Notes: a model not told the origin generated them from the sequence alone. A DNA stretch of 39,609 nucleotides from Calditerricola satsumensis (GCF_014646935.1 NZ_BMOF01000018.1:1-39609); one strand, 5' to 3'; numbered from the stretch's first letter, positions 1 through 8,054 are shown. A program made the numbers and translations.

Positions 1-60
1 CTCGGCGATGCCATTCCCCATCGTCCCCGCCCCGATGACGGCGACGGTTTCGTTGGCCAT
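1..60 (-). CDS. paaH: 3-hydroxyacyl-CoA dehydrogenase, N-terminal fragment (PaaH-like)
   Basis: Only the first 20 codons are inside the window; the gene runs off the left edge. They read from an ATG at 60 and contain the Rossmann NAD-binding signature VIGAGTMGNGIAE, the standard start of the 3-hydroxybutyryl/3-hydroxyacyl-CoA dehydrogenase family (PaaH/FadB2/Hbd). The gene lies downstream of paaF and paaG in the same direction, 127 bp after paaG. Its role is therefore probably the NAD-dependent oxidation of 3-hydroxyadipyl-CoA in the phenylacetate pathway. The family call rests on a short but characteristic motif, and the PaaH assignment on context. Confidence 0.75.
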   Translation of the reverse strand, partial: MANETVAVIGAGTMGNGIAE

Positions 61-187
61 CGTAATCCCATCCTCCTTCCCGTACGCGTGCGGGGACATT
101 CGCAGGCCGCGGGCTGCGCCAACTCCGCGCGCTGGACCCGCGAGACCGTGGAATTCGCACCGATGGCCCCCGCTTTCCGCAGCCGCC

Positions 188-973
188 TCAGCGTCCACGG
201 AACACCGGCTTGCGCTTCTCGAAGAAGGCCCGCACGCCTTCGCGGTGGTCTTCCGTCTTCCCGGCGATGGCCTGCAGGTGCGCCTCATAGGCCAGCTGCT
301 CGCTCAGCGGGACCGTCAGTCCTTTGTAGAAGGCCCGCTTGGTCAACGCGATGGCTCGCGTCGGCATTTGCGCCAGGCGCTCGGCCAAGGTGAGCGCCTC
401 CGGCATCAGCGCGTCGTGGGGCACGACACGGTTGATCAGGCCGATGCGGGCCGCCTCCTCCGCCGACACCTTGTCGCCGAGCAGGGCCAGCTCCATCGCC
501 TTGGTCAGGCCCACGAGGCGGGGCAAAAACCACGTGCTGCCCGAGTCGGGCACCAGCCCGATGTGCACGAAGGCCTGCACGAAGGACGCCTTGTCCGACG
601 CCAGTTTCAGGTCGCAGGCCAGGGCCAAGCTCACGCCTGCGCCGGCGGCCACGCCGTTGACGGCGGCCACGACGGGCTTTTCGAGGGACGTGAGGGCTTC
701 GATGATCGGGTTGTAGCCGCTACGCAGCAGCTCGCCGTAGTCGAGGTCCGGGTTTTGCGTCACCGTCTCCAGGTCCTGGCCCGCGCAGAAGGCCCGCCCC
801 TCGCCGGTCAGGACCGCGGCGCGCACGGCGTCGTCCCGCGCGATGCGCTTGAAGGCGTCGAGCAGTTCCTTGTGCATCTGCGGGGTGACGGCGTTCAGCT
901 TGTCCGGTCGGCTTAAGGTGACAACCGCCACCCCTTCCCGCTGCTCCACGCGAATCGTCTCGTACATGGCCAC
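188..973 (-). CDS. paaG: 2-(1,2-epoxy-1,2-dihydrophenyl)acetyl-CoA isomerase PaaG
   Basis: Crotonase-superfamily protein of 261 aa, the usual length. In the phenylacetate pathway PaaG converts ring-1,2-epoxyphenylacetyl-CoA to the seven-membered oxepin-CoA in the cytosol. Visible motifs are the oxyanion-hole segments AFCAGQDL (about residue 62) and NGVAAGAGVSLALACDLKLA (about 105-124), followed by the PaaG-type block GLVPDSGSTWFLPRLVG. In that block, Asp of VPDSG replaces the layout of an ordinary hydratase, and the usual QPE glutamate is absent. The ATG at 973 follows GAGGAGGG by 5 nt. The gene lies 23 bp after the paaF-like gene and clearly belongs to the same operon. A generic enoyl-CoA isomerase is the alternative, but the DSG motif and context favour PaaG. 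Confidence 0.88.
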   Translation of the reverse strand: MAMYETIRVEQREGVAVVTLSRPDKLNAVTPQMHKELLDAFKRIARDDAVRAAVLTGEGRAFCAGQDLETVTQNPDLDYGELLRSGYNPIIEALTSLEKPVVAAVNGVAAGAGVSLALACDLKLASDKASFVQAFVHIGLVPDSGSTWFLPRLVGLTKAMELALLGDKVSAEEAARIGLINRVVPHDALMPEALTLAERLAQMPTRAIALTKRAFYKGLTVPLSEQLAYEAHLQAIAGKTEDHREGVRAFFEKRKPVFRGR

Positions 974-996
974 CCTCCTCTGGCGTTGATGAACCC

Positions 997-1785
997 TTAG
1001 CGGCCCTTGAACGACGGACGGCGCTTTTCGAGGAAGGCGCGCATCCCCTCCGCCTTGTCTTCCGTTGCGAACAGCAGGTAGAAGCAGTTGCGCTCGTACT
1101 CCATGCCGTCCTGCAGCGTCGTGTCGAGGGCCTTGTACACCGCTTCTTTGATCAGCCGCACGGCCATGGGCGGCTTCTCGGCAATGCGCCGCGCGAGGCG
1201 GAGCGCTTCATCGAGGCAAGCTTCCGTCGGCACCACGCGATTGACCAGGCCGATGCGGTACGCTTCTTCCGCCGTGATCGGATCGCCGGTCAGCAAAATC
1301 TCGAGGGCCCGCGCCTTGCCGACGAGGCGGGTGAGGCGCTGCGTGCCCCCCGCGCCCGGCATGACGCCCAGGTTCACCTCCGGCTGGCCGAAGCGGGCGT
1401 TCTCCCCGGCGATGATCAGGTCGCAGGCCATGGCCAGCTCGCACCCGCCGCCGAGGGCATACCCGTTGACCGCGGCGATGATGGGCTTGGTGATCCAGCG
1501 GATGCGGTCCCACACGCGGAACTGGTTGCGCCGCTTCATCTCCACCACGCCGGCTTCGGCCATCTCCATGATGTCCGCGCCGGCGGCGAAGGCCCGCTCG
1601 TTGCCGGTGAGCACGATGCAGCGGACCGCATCATCGCGGTCAAGGCGCTCCAGGGTATCGACCAGCTCGTCGACCAGCGCCAGGTTGAGGGCATTGAGCA
1701 CCTCCGGTCGGTTGAGGCGGATGATGGCCACCCTGTCGGAAAGGTCGACCAGCAGATGTTGGTACGCCCGTTCCATCACTCGCAC
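997..1785 (-). CDS. paaF: enoyl-CoA hydratase PaaF-like
   Basis: Enoyl-CoA hydratase of 262 aa that probably hydrates 2,3-dehydroadipyl-CoA to 3-hydroxyadipyl-CoA. Oxyanion-hole motifs AFAAGADIMEMAE and GGGCELAMACDLIIAG are present. So are both catalytic glutamates, one in GQPEVNLGVMPGAGGTQRL and one in the following ALEILLTGD segment, so it should be a true hydratase, unlike the neighbouring PaaG. The GTG start at 1785 has a GGAGG 5 nt upstream and abuts the stop of the EthD-family gene; an ATG three codons later (1776) is a possible alternative. It lies between the EthD gene and paaG in the operon. Short-chain crotonase activity in fatty-acid beta-oxidation is also possible. Confidence 0.82.
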   Translation of the reverse strand: MRVMERAYQHLLVDLSDRVAIIRLNRPEVLNALNLALVDELVDTLERLDRDDAVRCIVLTGNERAFAAGADIMEMAEAGVVEMKRRNQFRVWDRIRWITKPIIAAVNGYALGGGCELAMACDLIIAGENARFGQPEVNLGVMPGAGGTQRLTRLVGKARALEILLTGDPITAEEAYRIGLVNRVVPTEACLDEALRLARRIAEKPPMAVRLIKEAVYKALDTTLQDGMEYERNCFYLLFATEDKAEGMRAFLEKRRPSFKGR

Positions 1786-2094
1786 TCAGGCCTCCACCAC
1801 TTCGCCGATCATCATGTACACCAGCTTGCCGGCGAAGCCCATCAGGTCCTTGGCCGCCGCCTTCCCTTCCGGCGACGTCATCGCCGCGTCCAACGCGGCA
1901 CGGTCGGCGAAGACCATCTCGGCCATCAGGTAGTACTCCGCTTCGCCGCCCATCGGCGTGCCGCTGATGCGCGTCACCTCAATTTTCTGGAGGCCGGGCA
2001 TCTTCTTGGCCAGCGGGGCGTGGGTCTCAAAGTAATGCCGGTCAAAGGCCTCCTTGTCTTCCGGCTGGCGGTACAGGGCGATCAGTTTGACCAT
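1786..2094 (-). CDS. EthD-family protein in the phenylacetate operon
   Basis: Small dimeric alpha/beta-barrel (EthD/MLI-like ferredoxin fold) protein of 102 aa. The N-terminus MVKLIALYRQPEDKEAFDRH and the following ETHAPLAKKMPGL segment are the EthD hallmark. It continues with a strand-rich middle that includes the EAEYYLMAEMVF segment. The ATG at 2094 is preferred over an upstream in-frame codon because AAAGGAGAGG stands just before it. The gene sits between paaK and paaF with no space before paaF, so it is co-transcribed with the pathway. EthD-family members include auxiliary factors and lactone isomerases/decarboxylases. A role on a reactive pathway intermediate is an inference, and no catalytic residue can be assigned here. 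Confidence 0.8.
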   Translation of the reverse strand: MVKLIALYRQPEDKEAFDRHYFETHAPLAKKMPGLQKIEVTRISGTPMGGEAEYYLMAEMVFADRAALDAAMTSPEGKAAAKDLMGFAGKLVYMMIGEVVEA

Positions 2095-2198
2095 GTTCCT
2101 CGCCTCTCCTTTCGATATGTTCAAATGGTCCCATCCTTCCGATCGTTATGACGCCGATCGGCGCGGAAATGCCTGCTGCGCCTCACGAAAAGGGTTCA

Positions 2199-3554
2199 TC
2201 ACACCGTCGTCTTGGGGGCGGAAGGGGCGGTTTGATACAGCTGCCGGCGGTCGATGATCCGCTTGGCCTTCCCTTCGCTGCGCGGGAGGGTTTGCGGGGC
2301 CTTGAGGGCAACGTCGACGGTGACGCCGAGGGCATTTTTCAGCATCCCGCGCAGGCGGCCGGCCAGCTGGGCAACGCTCGGGTGCTCCGTCGTAAACCCG
2401 CCGATGCCCGCGGCAAAGGCTTCCGACACCTCGACCTCCAGCGTCACCTGATCCATGGTGCCCTGGCGGTCAACCACCACCTGGTAGTGGGCCGTGAGCT
2501 CCGGCACGCTGAGCACCACCGCTTCCATTTCCGACGGGAACACGTTCACCCCGCGGATGATCAACATGTCGTCAATGCGCCCCTTGACGCGGGACATGCG
2601 GATGTGCGTCCGGCCGCAGCGGCAAGGTTCTGGATAGAGGAAGGCCACGTCGCCGGTGCGGTAACGGATAACGGGAAACGCTTCCTTGGTGAGCGAGGTG
2701 AACACCAGCTCGCCCGTATCCCCGAGCGGAAGGGGCTTGCCCGTTTCCGGATCGATGACTTCGACGAGGAAATGGTCTTCGGCGATGTGGAGCCCCTCCT
2801 GGGCTTCCCAACATTCGATAGCCACGCCGGGGCCGATCACTTCCGACAGCCCGTAGATGTCCAACGCCTTGATGCCCAGCTTCTCCTCCAGCGTCTGGCG
2901 CATCTCCTCCGTCCACGGCTCGGCGCCGAAGATCCCGTACTCCAGGCTGGTTGCGCGCGGATTCTTGCCCATCGCCTCCATCGTCTCGGCGATGTTCAGC
3001 ACGTAGGACGGCGTGCCGGCGATCCCGCGCGGCTTGAAGTCTTCAATGAGCGTGATCTGGCGCGGCGTGTTGCCGCCGGACACCGGCACAACCGTGCAGC
3101 CCAGCCGTTCGGCGCCGTAGTGCATGCCGAGGCCGCCGGTGAACAGGCCATAGCCGTAGGCGTTGTGGAAGACGTCGCCCGGTCGTCCCCCTGCCGTGAC
3201 AATGGCCCGCGCGCAGACCTCGGCCCAGTTTTGGATGTCCTTCTTCGTGTAGCCGACCACCGTGGGCTTGCCCTTCGTCCCCGAAGACCCATGGATGCGC
3301 ACGACGTCCTTCAGGTCAACGGCAAAAAGACCGAAGGGGTAGTTTTCCCGCAGATCGGACTTTTTTGTGAACGGAAGCTTGTGCAGGTCTTCCACCCCGC
3401 GAATGTCCTCGGGTTTGATCCCCCGCTCGTCAAACAGCCGACGGTAGAAGGGCACGCGGTGGTACACCCGTTCGACCGTTTCGCGGAGCAAGGCCGACTG
3501 CAACCGCTTCAACGCCGGCCGATCCATCGTCTCGATTTCCGGTTGGAACAGCAC
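2199..3554 (-). CDS. paaK: phenylacetate-CoA ligase
   Basis: AMP-forming ligase of 451 aa that activates phenylacetate to phenylacetyl-CoA, the entry step of the pathway. The family signature is clear: the N-terminal [20 protein letters not shown] helix, the phosphate loop [17 protein letters not shown] (about residues 90-106), [12 protein letters not shown], the adenylate motif [11 protein letters not shown], and the C-terminal lid [17 protein letters not shown]. The length is normal for PaaK (about 430-450). The GTG at 3554 is preceded by GGGAGGGG at about 8 nt spacing. It is separated from paaD by 160 bp of repeat-bearing spacer and followed by the EthD gene. This is one of the most certain calls in the window. 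Confidence 0.95.
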   Translation of the reverse strand: MLFQPEIETMDRPALKRLQSALLRETVERVYHRVPFYRRLFDERGIKPEDIRGVEDLHKLPFTKKSDLRENYPFGLFAVDLKDVVRIHGSSGTKGKPTVVGYTKKDIQNWAEVCARAIVTAGGRPGDVFHNAYGYGLFTGGLGMHYGAERLGCTVVPVSGGNTPRQITLIEDFKPRGIAGTPSYVLNIAETMEAMGKNPRATSLEYGIFGAEPWTEEMRQTLEEKLGIKALDIYGLSEVIGPGVAIECWEAQEGLHIAEDHFLVEVIDPETGKPLPLGDTGELVFTSLTKEAFPVIRYRTGDVAFLYPEPCRCGRTHIRMSRVKGRIDDMLIIRGVNVFPSEMEAVVLSVPELTAHYQVVVDRQGTMDQVTLEVEVSEAFAAGIGGFTTEHPSVAQLAGRLRGMLKNALGVTVDVALKAPQTLPRSEGKAKRIIDRRQLYQTAPSAPKTTV

Positions 3555-3569
3555 GACGGTCCCCTCCCT

Positions 3570-3668
3570 CGTCTTCCACTTCCGCCTTTGTCAACTCCGG
3601 CTTCCTTGCGCATCTTGGCCCGTCTTCCTCACTTCACGTCTTCCTCGTTGCTCGTCTTCCCCACGCAC
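3570..3668. repeat. CGTCTTCC repeats between paaD and paaK
   Basis: The octamer CGTCTTCC occurs at 3570, 3621, 3637 and 3653. The last three are 16 bp apart and form three degenerate 16-bp tandem units. On the transcribed (minus) strand they give a purine-rich GGAAGACG series in the 160-bp paaD-paaK spacer. No gene or terminator is seen in the spacer. The function is unknown: it may be an RNA-stability or protein-binding element, or simply a slippage product. Confidence 0.55.
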
Positions 3669-3714
3669 CGATCCGTTCGAAGCTCCCGGCGCCAACGAAG
3701 CGCCGTGGATCCGC

Positions 3715-4200
3715 TTACACGGGCTTCAAACCTTCAAACGGCTGCCGGCAGGCTTTGCAGTAGAAGATGGCGCGACAGGCCGTCGGGCCAAACAGGTTTT
3801 CGATGGCGGTGTCACGGGCGCCGCAATAGGGACACTCCGGCGGAATTGCCGGACCGTCGGCCGCTGGCGGTGGCGCGAGGCCAAATTCGGCCAGCTTCCG
3901 GCGCCCCTCGGGGGTGATGCGGTCCGACGTCCACGGCGGGTTCAGGACAAAACGCACCTCCACCTCTTCAACCCCGTCCACCTGCGCCAGGCGCGCCGTC
4001 ACGTCGCGGCGCAGGATGTCCAGCGCCGGGCAACCGACGAAGGTGGGCAGCATCTCCACCGTCACCCGGCCCCCCTCGGCCGCCACGCGGTGCACCATCC
4101 CCAGCTCCACGACGCTCACCGTGGGAATCTCCGGATCCTTGACCTCCTGCAGCGCTTCCCACAGCGCCGTTTCCAATGTTTCGGAAATTCGTTCGGTCAT
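3715..4200 (-). CDS. paaD: 1,2-phenylacetyl-CoA epoxidase subunit PaaD
   Basis: PaaD of 161 aa, required for maturation or activity of the multicomponent phenylacetyl-CoA epoxidase. The N-terminal two-thirds are a MIP18/SufT-type (DUF59) domain, with EVKDPEIPTVSVVELGMVHRV followed by a TFVGCPALDILRRDV segment that carries the conserved Cys. The C-terminus has a zinc-ribbon pair, CPYCGARDT and FYCKACRQPF, joined by the PaaD-typical FGPTACRAIFYC. The ATG at 4200 follows GGGGGAGG. It lies 43 bp after paaC and is the only paaD copy in the window, so it may serve both epoxidase modules. The family normally lies in paaABCDE, but no paaE reductase gene is visible here. Confidence 0.93.
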   Translation of the reverse strand: MTERISETLETALWEALQEVKDPEIPTVSVVELGMVHRVAAEGGRVTVEMLPTFVGCPALDILRRDVTARLAQVDGVEEVEVRFVLNPPWTSDRITPEGRRKLAEFGLAPPPAADGPAIPPECPYCGARDTAIENLFGPTACRAIFYCKACRQPFEGLKPV

Positions 4201-4243
4201 CCGTTCACCTCCCCCCGCGACCCTTCACCCTTCCGCCGCCCGC

Positions 4244-5038
4244 TTACCAGCGGGCCTGGGGATCGATGCGATAAACTTCGCTCATCGTCTCCAGCAGCGC
4301 GTCCAAATCGGCGGAATGCTGGCCCAGTCGGCCGTCCTCCATCGCCGGCTGCGGCGCGCCCGGCCATGCCAGCTGGGCCGCCTCGAAGAGGGGCTTCATC
4401 CGCGCCTCCCAGCGGCGGGCCAGCTCATTGCGGGTGATCGGCAGGATGCCCTCGGCGACGAGCAGCGCCTCATGGGCCCCGAGGGAAAACAGGTCGCCCA
4501 GGTCGGCCCACACGGCCGCCACGGCCCGTTCCACACGTTCCCTGGCCTCCCCGCCGGCCTGGCCGAGGCGGGTGAACCACGTCTCCATGTGCAGAAGGTG
4601 GTAGCGTTCCTCGCGGCGAATCTTCACCGCCCCGTGGGCCAGCGGCGCGTAGCTGGAAGAGGCCAGCGCTTCCAGGCGGACGGCTTCAAAGACGTCGTAC
4701 ACGAGATGGCGCACGATCGTGTACGCCCAGTCACCGTTGGGCCGCTCGACGAGGCGCGCATTGCGCCGCACCGCCGCCGGGCGGCCGAACGCCAGGTCGT
4801 CGGCCTTCCCCTCGCCCAGCTCGCTGAGGAGGTGGTAGAAGAGCGTGGCGTGGCCCACCTCATCCTGGGCGATGGAGCTGAAGGCCACGTCCTCCTCGAT
4901 GTCCGGGGCCAGGCCCAGCCACTCGGAATCGCGATGGCCCAATAGCAGCTCGTCGTCGGCCAGCTGATACAGGAAGTCGATCAGCGCGGCCTTGTACATC
5001 GGGCGATCAAGGACCTGCGCGGCCTGTTCGACCTTCAT
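4244..5038 (-). CDS. paaC: 1,2-phenylacetyl-CoA epoxidase subunit PaaC (copy 1)
   Basis: PaaC of 264 aa, the structural ferritin-like subunit that pairs with PaaA in the epoxidase. Recognisable blocks are LIDFLYQLADDELLLGHRDS, EWLGLAPDIEEDVAFSSIAQ followed by DEVGHA, and RREERYHLLHMETWFTRLG. The ATG at 5038 lies inside the 3' end of paaB (32-nt overlap) behind a G-rich ribosome site; an extended in-frame start at 5065 is less likely. It is very similar throughout to the second copy at 7260-8054, differing mostly in the last 80 residues. The tight overlap with paaB implies coupled translation. Confidence 0.94.
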   Translation of the reverse strand: MKVEQAAQVLDRPMYKAALIDFLYQLADDELLLGHRDSEWLGLAPDIEEDVAFSSIAQDEVGHATLFYHLLSELGEGKADDLAFGRPAAVRRNARLVERPNGDWAYTIVRHLVYDVFEAVRLEALASSSYAPLAHGAVKIRREERYHLLHMETWFTRLGQAGGEARERVERAVAAVWADLGDLFSLGAHEALLVAEGILPITRNELARRWEARMKPLFEAAQLAWPGAPQPAMEDGRLGQHSADLDALLETMSEVYRIDPQARW

Positions 5039-5390
5039 CCGCCTCACCCCGCAAATCCTGGACAACTTCTTCGAGCGTCATCATCCGCTCCTTGAACATC
5101 CGCCACAGCCGCCCGTTTTCGGTGTACCCGGCCACCTCGCGATAGCGGCGGTCCAGCTCCCGGGCGAAGAAGTCGGCGTCCTCGTAGGACGTGGCGTGCA
5201 CATGCTCGCGGCGCACCACCCAGATGCTCACCGCGCGGTCGCGCCGGAGAAAGTTCTCCCGCGCCACCTGAAGCGCCAGCTCCGGGGAGGGTGCCAGGAC
5301 GCTGCCGACGTGCACGTGATGCTCCGTCGAGCTGCGCTGGATGAACACCTCATAGACATCGTAGACGCCTTCCCGCTTCACGTCCGGCAT
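5007..5390 (-). CDS. paaB: 1,2-phenylacetyl-CoA epoxidase subunit PaaB (copy 1)
   Basis: Small bridging subunit of the phenylacetyl-CoA epoxidase, 127 aa. Family motifs are YDVYEVFIQRSSTEHHVHVG, SVLAPSPELALQVARENFLR and the VSIWVVRREHVHATS segment. The ATG at 5390 is chosen because GAGGAGGG lies just upstream; a codon ten residues earlier lacks such support. Compared with copy 2 it has a short extra C-terminal tail (DEGRTGRAGP) created by the 32-nt overlap with paaC. It lies 34 bp after paaA. Confidence 0.94.
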   Translation of the reverse strand: MPDVKREGVYDVYEVFIQRSSTEHHVHVGSVLAPSPELALQVARENFLRRDRAVSIWVVRREHVHATSYEDADFFARELDRRYREVAGYTENGRLWRMFKERMMTLEEVVQDLRGEADEGRTGRAGP

Positions 5391-5424
5391 GACTGCCCTC
5401 CTCATCTTCCGTGCAACCAAGCCG

Positions 5425-6411
5425 TCACACGGCCTGCGCCGCGGCCTGGCTTGCGCGCGTCATCGCTTCGCGCACCCAGCGGTTGCCCTCGTGGGCCTGG
5501 CGGCGCAACGCAATGCGCTCTTGCGACTTGGGCCCCTGGTTCTTCTGGACAATGCGGGCAAACTTGTCCCAATCCGGCTCCGTGTAGACCCACCGCTTCT
5601 TCGTCTCGTCGTACCGCAGGTTTGGATCGGGAATCGTCAGCCCGACCGCCTTGATCCGCGGCACGTACCGGTCGAGGAACTTCTGACGCAGCTCCTCGTT
5701 GGTCTTCGTGCGGATCTTGTAGACCATCATCTTCTTGGCCGCCTCCGACATTTCCGGCGGACCGAAGAAGAACATCAGCGCTTCCCACCAGCGCTCGAGG
5801 GCTTCCTGCAGCATGCGGCGCTGGGTTTCCGTCCCGTCGGCAAGGGCCAGGATGATCGATTCGCCGTGCTGCATGTGGAAGCTCTCTTCGGCGCAGATGC
5901 GCTTCAGCACACGCCCGTACGGCGCATAGGAGGTATCAAGGAGCGACGCCTGGGTGATGATCGCCGCACCGTCGACCAGCCAGCCGATCACGCCGGCGTC
6001 GGCCCACGTCGGTGCCTCCATGTGGAACACGTTGTGGAACTTGACCTTGCCGACAAAAATGTCGGTGATGAGATCGTCACGCACCTTGCCCAGCGGCGCC
6101 GCCAGGTCCTCCGCCACGCGCAGGAGCAGCTGGCCGTGCCCCACCTCGTCCTGCACCTTGGCCATGATGGCCAGCTTGCGACGCAGCGTCGGCGCTTTTG
6201 GCACCCACTCCTTCTCGGGGTAGCACCCCATGATCTCGCTCACGCCGTGCATGTGGATCAGGCGGAGCAGGAGCAAGCGGTACTCATCGGGCATCCAATC
6301 GGTGGCCTCGATCTTTTCGCCCCGCTCGATGCGGGCCAGGAACTTGGCCTTTTGCTCATCTTGCAGGATTTCCGCGCGAATCTCCTCCAGGGTGCGCGTT
6401 GCCGTCGTCAT
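5425..6411 (-). CDS. paaA: 1,2-phenylacetyl-CoA epoxidase subunit PaaA (copy 1)
   Basis: Catalytic di-iron subunit of the epoxidase, 328 aa. It uses O2 to make ring-1,2-epoxyphenylacetyl-CoA. Ferritin-like iron-ligand segments are visible: the Glu-rich helix around EKEWVPKAP, KVQDEVGHGQLLLRVAEDL (ExxH), and CAEESFHMQHGESI (ExxH), with the PaaA-specific WWEALMFFFGPPEMSEAAKK block. The ATG at 6411 follows GGAGG by 8 nt. The first 56 nt overlap the 3' end of the TetR gene in another frame, so the regulator and operon are physically joined. It is close to copy 2 (8409-9389) along its whole length. Confidence 0.95.
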   Translation of the reverse strand: MTTATRTLEEIRAEILQDEQKAKFLARIERGEKIEATDWMPDEYRLLLLRLIHMHGVSEIMGCYPEKEWVPKAPTLRRKLAIMAKVQDEVGHGQLLLRVAEDLAAPLGKVRDDLITDIFVGKVKFHNVFHMEAPTWADAGVIGWLVDGAAIITQASLLDTSYAPYGRVLKRICAEESFHMQHGESIILALADGTETQRRMLQEALERWWEALMFFFGPPEMSEAAKKMMVYKIRTKTNEELRQKFLDRYVPRIKAVGLTIPDPNLRYDETKKRWVYTEPDWDKFARIVQKNQGPKSQERIALRRQAHEGNRWVREAMTRASQAAAQAV

Positions 6412-7009
6412 GGCGCGTTCCTCCTTTCTCCTTCCGTTCTGCCGACAGCCCCTGTAGCAGGAGGTTGGCAAACTGCTCGGCGATGGTTTCGGGACTCAGC
6501 GGCCCCGCGGGGTTGTACCACTGGTACAGCCAGTTGGCCGCCGACAGGATGAGCAAGCGGGCGAACTTGGCGTTGACCGGCTTGAACGCCCCGCTGCGAA
6601 TGCCTTCCTCGAGAATGGCCGCCCACATCGCCTCGTACCGGTCGCGCTTTTCCTGGATCACCGCCCGCCGCTCGTCGGTCAGCGCCCGCCACTCGTGGAA
6701 GAAGACCTTCGCCGCGTCCAGGTGGTCGGCCACCACGCGCGCGTGGGCGATGAGGCCGCGCTTGAGCTTGTCGGCCGGATCGCCGGGACCCGCGGCGATC
6801 GGTTCCAGGGCCGCGAGGAAGGCGTCGGCACCTTCGTTGGTAATGGCGAACAGCAGGTCCTCCTTGGAGGCGATGTGCGCGTAGAGGCTCCCGGAAAGAA
6901 TGCCGCTGGCCTCGGCGATGTCGCGGATCGTCGTCCCATGGTAGCCTTTCTCGCTGAAGAGCTGGCGCGCCGCGGCCAGAATCTGTTCCTTGCGGCCGAT
7001 ACGAGGCAA
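6356..7009 (-). CDS. TetR/AcrR-family regulator of the paa operon
   Basis: TetR-family repressor of 217 aa. The N-terminal helix-turn-helix is clear: RKEQILAAARQLFSEKGYHG, then TTIRDIAEASGILSGSLYAH and IASKEDLLFAI. The C-terminal ligand-binding domain (about 60-190) resembles acyl-CoA-responsive TetR proteins, with an FFHEWRALTDERR segment. The start is a TTG at 7009 behind GGGGGAG. It is the first gene of the main paa operon and overlaps paaA by 56 nt, giving its last residues an unusual low-complexity tail. By position it is a PaaR-like repressor that probably responds to phenylacetyl-CoA. Its likely operator is the palindrome at 7032-7041 and its extended counterpart at 9463-9490. Confidence 0.88.
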   Translation of the reverse strand: MPRIGRKEQILAAARQLFSEKGYHGTTIRDIAEASGILSGSLYAHIASKEDLLFAITNEGADAFLAALEPIAAGPGDPADKLKRGLIAHARVVADHLDAAKVFFHEWRALTDERRAVIQEKRDRYEAMWAAILEEGIRSGAFKPVNAKFARLLILSAANWLYQWYNPAGPLSPETIAEQFANLLLQGLSAERKEKGGTRHDDGNAHPGGDSRGNPAR

Positions 7010-7029
7010 TGTACTCCCCCCTTGTCTTT

Positions 7030-7080
7030 AACAAGCGCTTGCTTGTTTTTAGAATAGCGCAAGGACAAGCGTGCTGTCAA
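7030..7080 (-). promoter_or_regulatory. promoter and TetR-type operator of the main paa operon
   Basis: Reading the minus strand, TTGACA (7080-7075), an 18-bp spacer and TATTCT (7056-7051) form a sigma-A type promoter. Just downstream is the perfect 10-bp palindrome CAAGCGCTTG (7041-7032), with AAAACAAG on the promoter side. The same order and spacing recur at 9463-9520. The position over the start of transcription suits repression by the downstream TetR protein; binding itself is inferred. Confidence 0.8.
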
Positions 7081-7183
7081 CAATATAAAAATAATTTTCA
7101 CCCTTCTTCAGGTTGGCGCGCAACGACTTTTGTCACGCTTCACGCGTGGATCAAAAATTGGATCATCCAGTCTTCCCCCAATC

Positions 7184-7222
7184 GCCAAAAAATGAGAAAG
7201 CGGAGGGCGGGAGCCTCCGCTT
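7184..7222 (-). terminator. terminator of the second paaABC operon
   Basis: The stem AAGCGGAGG (7222-7214) pairs with CCTCCGCTT (7206-7198) around a 7-nt loop on the minus strand. It is followed shortly by a T-rich stretch (TCTCATTTTTT). It lies 38 bp after the paaC2 stop and before the promoter of the main operon, so the two modules appear to be separate transcription units. Confidence 0.8.
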
Positions 7223-7259
7223 CGTTTCCAACATTTTCCGATGCACAAATGGCAATCCC

Positions 7260-8054
7260 TCACCAGCGGGCCGCCGGCTCGAGACGGTACACCTCCGCCA
7301 TCGTGTCCAAGAGGGCGTCGAGGTCGGGGCTGTGCTGCCCCAGACGCCCGTCTTGTGCCGGGAGCGGCGGCGTGCCCGGCCAGGCAAGCTGGGCCGCCTC
7401 GAACAGCGGCTTCAACCGCGCCTCCCAGCGGGAGACCATCTCGGCACGGGTAACCGGCAGGATGCCTTCGGCGACGAGAACATCGGCGTGCGCGCCGAGG
7501 GAAAACAGGTCGCCGATCTCGGGCCAAATGGCGGCCACCGCTTTCTCGAGGCGTTCCTTGGCCTCCCCGCCGGCCTGGCCAAGACGGGTGAACCACGTCT
7601 CCATGTGCAGGAGGTGATAGCGCTCCTCGCGGCGAATCTTCACCGCGCCGTGGGCCAGCGGCGCGTAGCTGGAAGAGGCCAGCGCTTCGAGGCGGACGCC
7701 TTCAAAGACGTCGTACACGAGGTGGCGCACGATCGTGTACGCCCAGTCGCCGTTGGGCCGCTCGACGAGGCGCGCGTTGCGCCGCTCCGCCGCCGCGCGG
7801 CCATAGGCCAGGTCGTCGGCGTCCCCTTCCCCCAGTTCGCTCAACAACTGGTAGAAGTACGCCGCATGGCCCACCTCATCCTGGGCGATGGAGCTGAAGG
7901 CCACGTCCTCCTCGATGTCCGGGGCCAGGCCCAGCCACTCGGAATCGCGATGGCCGAGAAACAGCTCATCGTCGGCCAGCTGATACAAGAGATCGACCAA
8001 TGCCGCCTTGTAGGTCGGGCGTTCCAAGGCCTCTGCTGCGTGTTGCACCGTCAC
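7260..8054 (-). CDS. paaC: phenylacetyl-CoA epoxidase subunit PaaC (copy 2)
   Basis: Second PaaC, 264 aa, the same length as copy 1 and nearly identical through the core (LVERPNGDWAYTIVRHLVYD, REERYHLLHMETWFTRLG). Divergence is concentrated in the 70-90 residue segment and the last 80 residues. The GTG start at 8054 overlaps the paaB2 stop in a GTGA arrangement, with GAGGTG just upstream. It is the last gene of the short paaA2B2C2 operon and is followed by a terminator rather than a paaD. The intact reading frame and conserved motifs suggest a functional paralogue. Whether it has the same substrate is unknown. Confidence 0.94.
   Translation of the reverse strand: MTVQHAAEALERPTYKAALVDLLYQLADDELFLGHRDSEWLGLAPDIEEDVAFSSIAQDEVGHAAYFYQLLSELGEGDADDLAYGRAAAERRNARLVERPNGDWAYTIVRHLVYDVFEGVRLEALASSSYAPLAHGAVKIRREERYHLLHMETWFTRLGQAGGEAKERLEKAVAAIWPEIGDLFSLGAHADVLVAEGILPVTRAEMVSRWEARLKPLFEAAQLAWPGTPPLPAQDGRLGQHSPDLDALLDTMAEVYRLEPAARW

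Noticed and set aside
3570-3668. CRISPR array
   Set aside because: The repeat unit is 8 bp at a 16-bp period without unique spacers of CRISPR length, and no cas genes are in the window.
2148-3917. 589-codon plus-strand open frame opposite paaK
   Set aside because: No motif, and paaK is unmistakable on the other strand.
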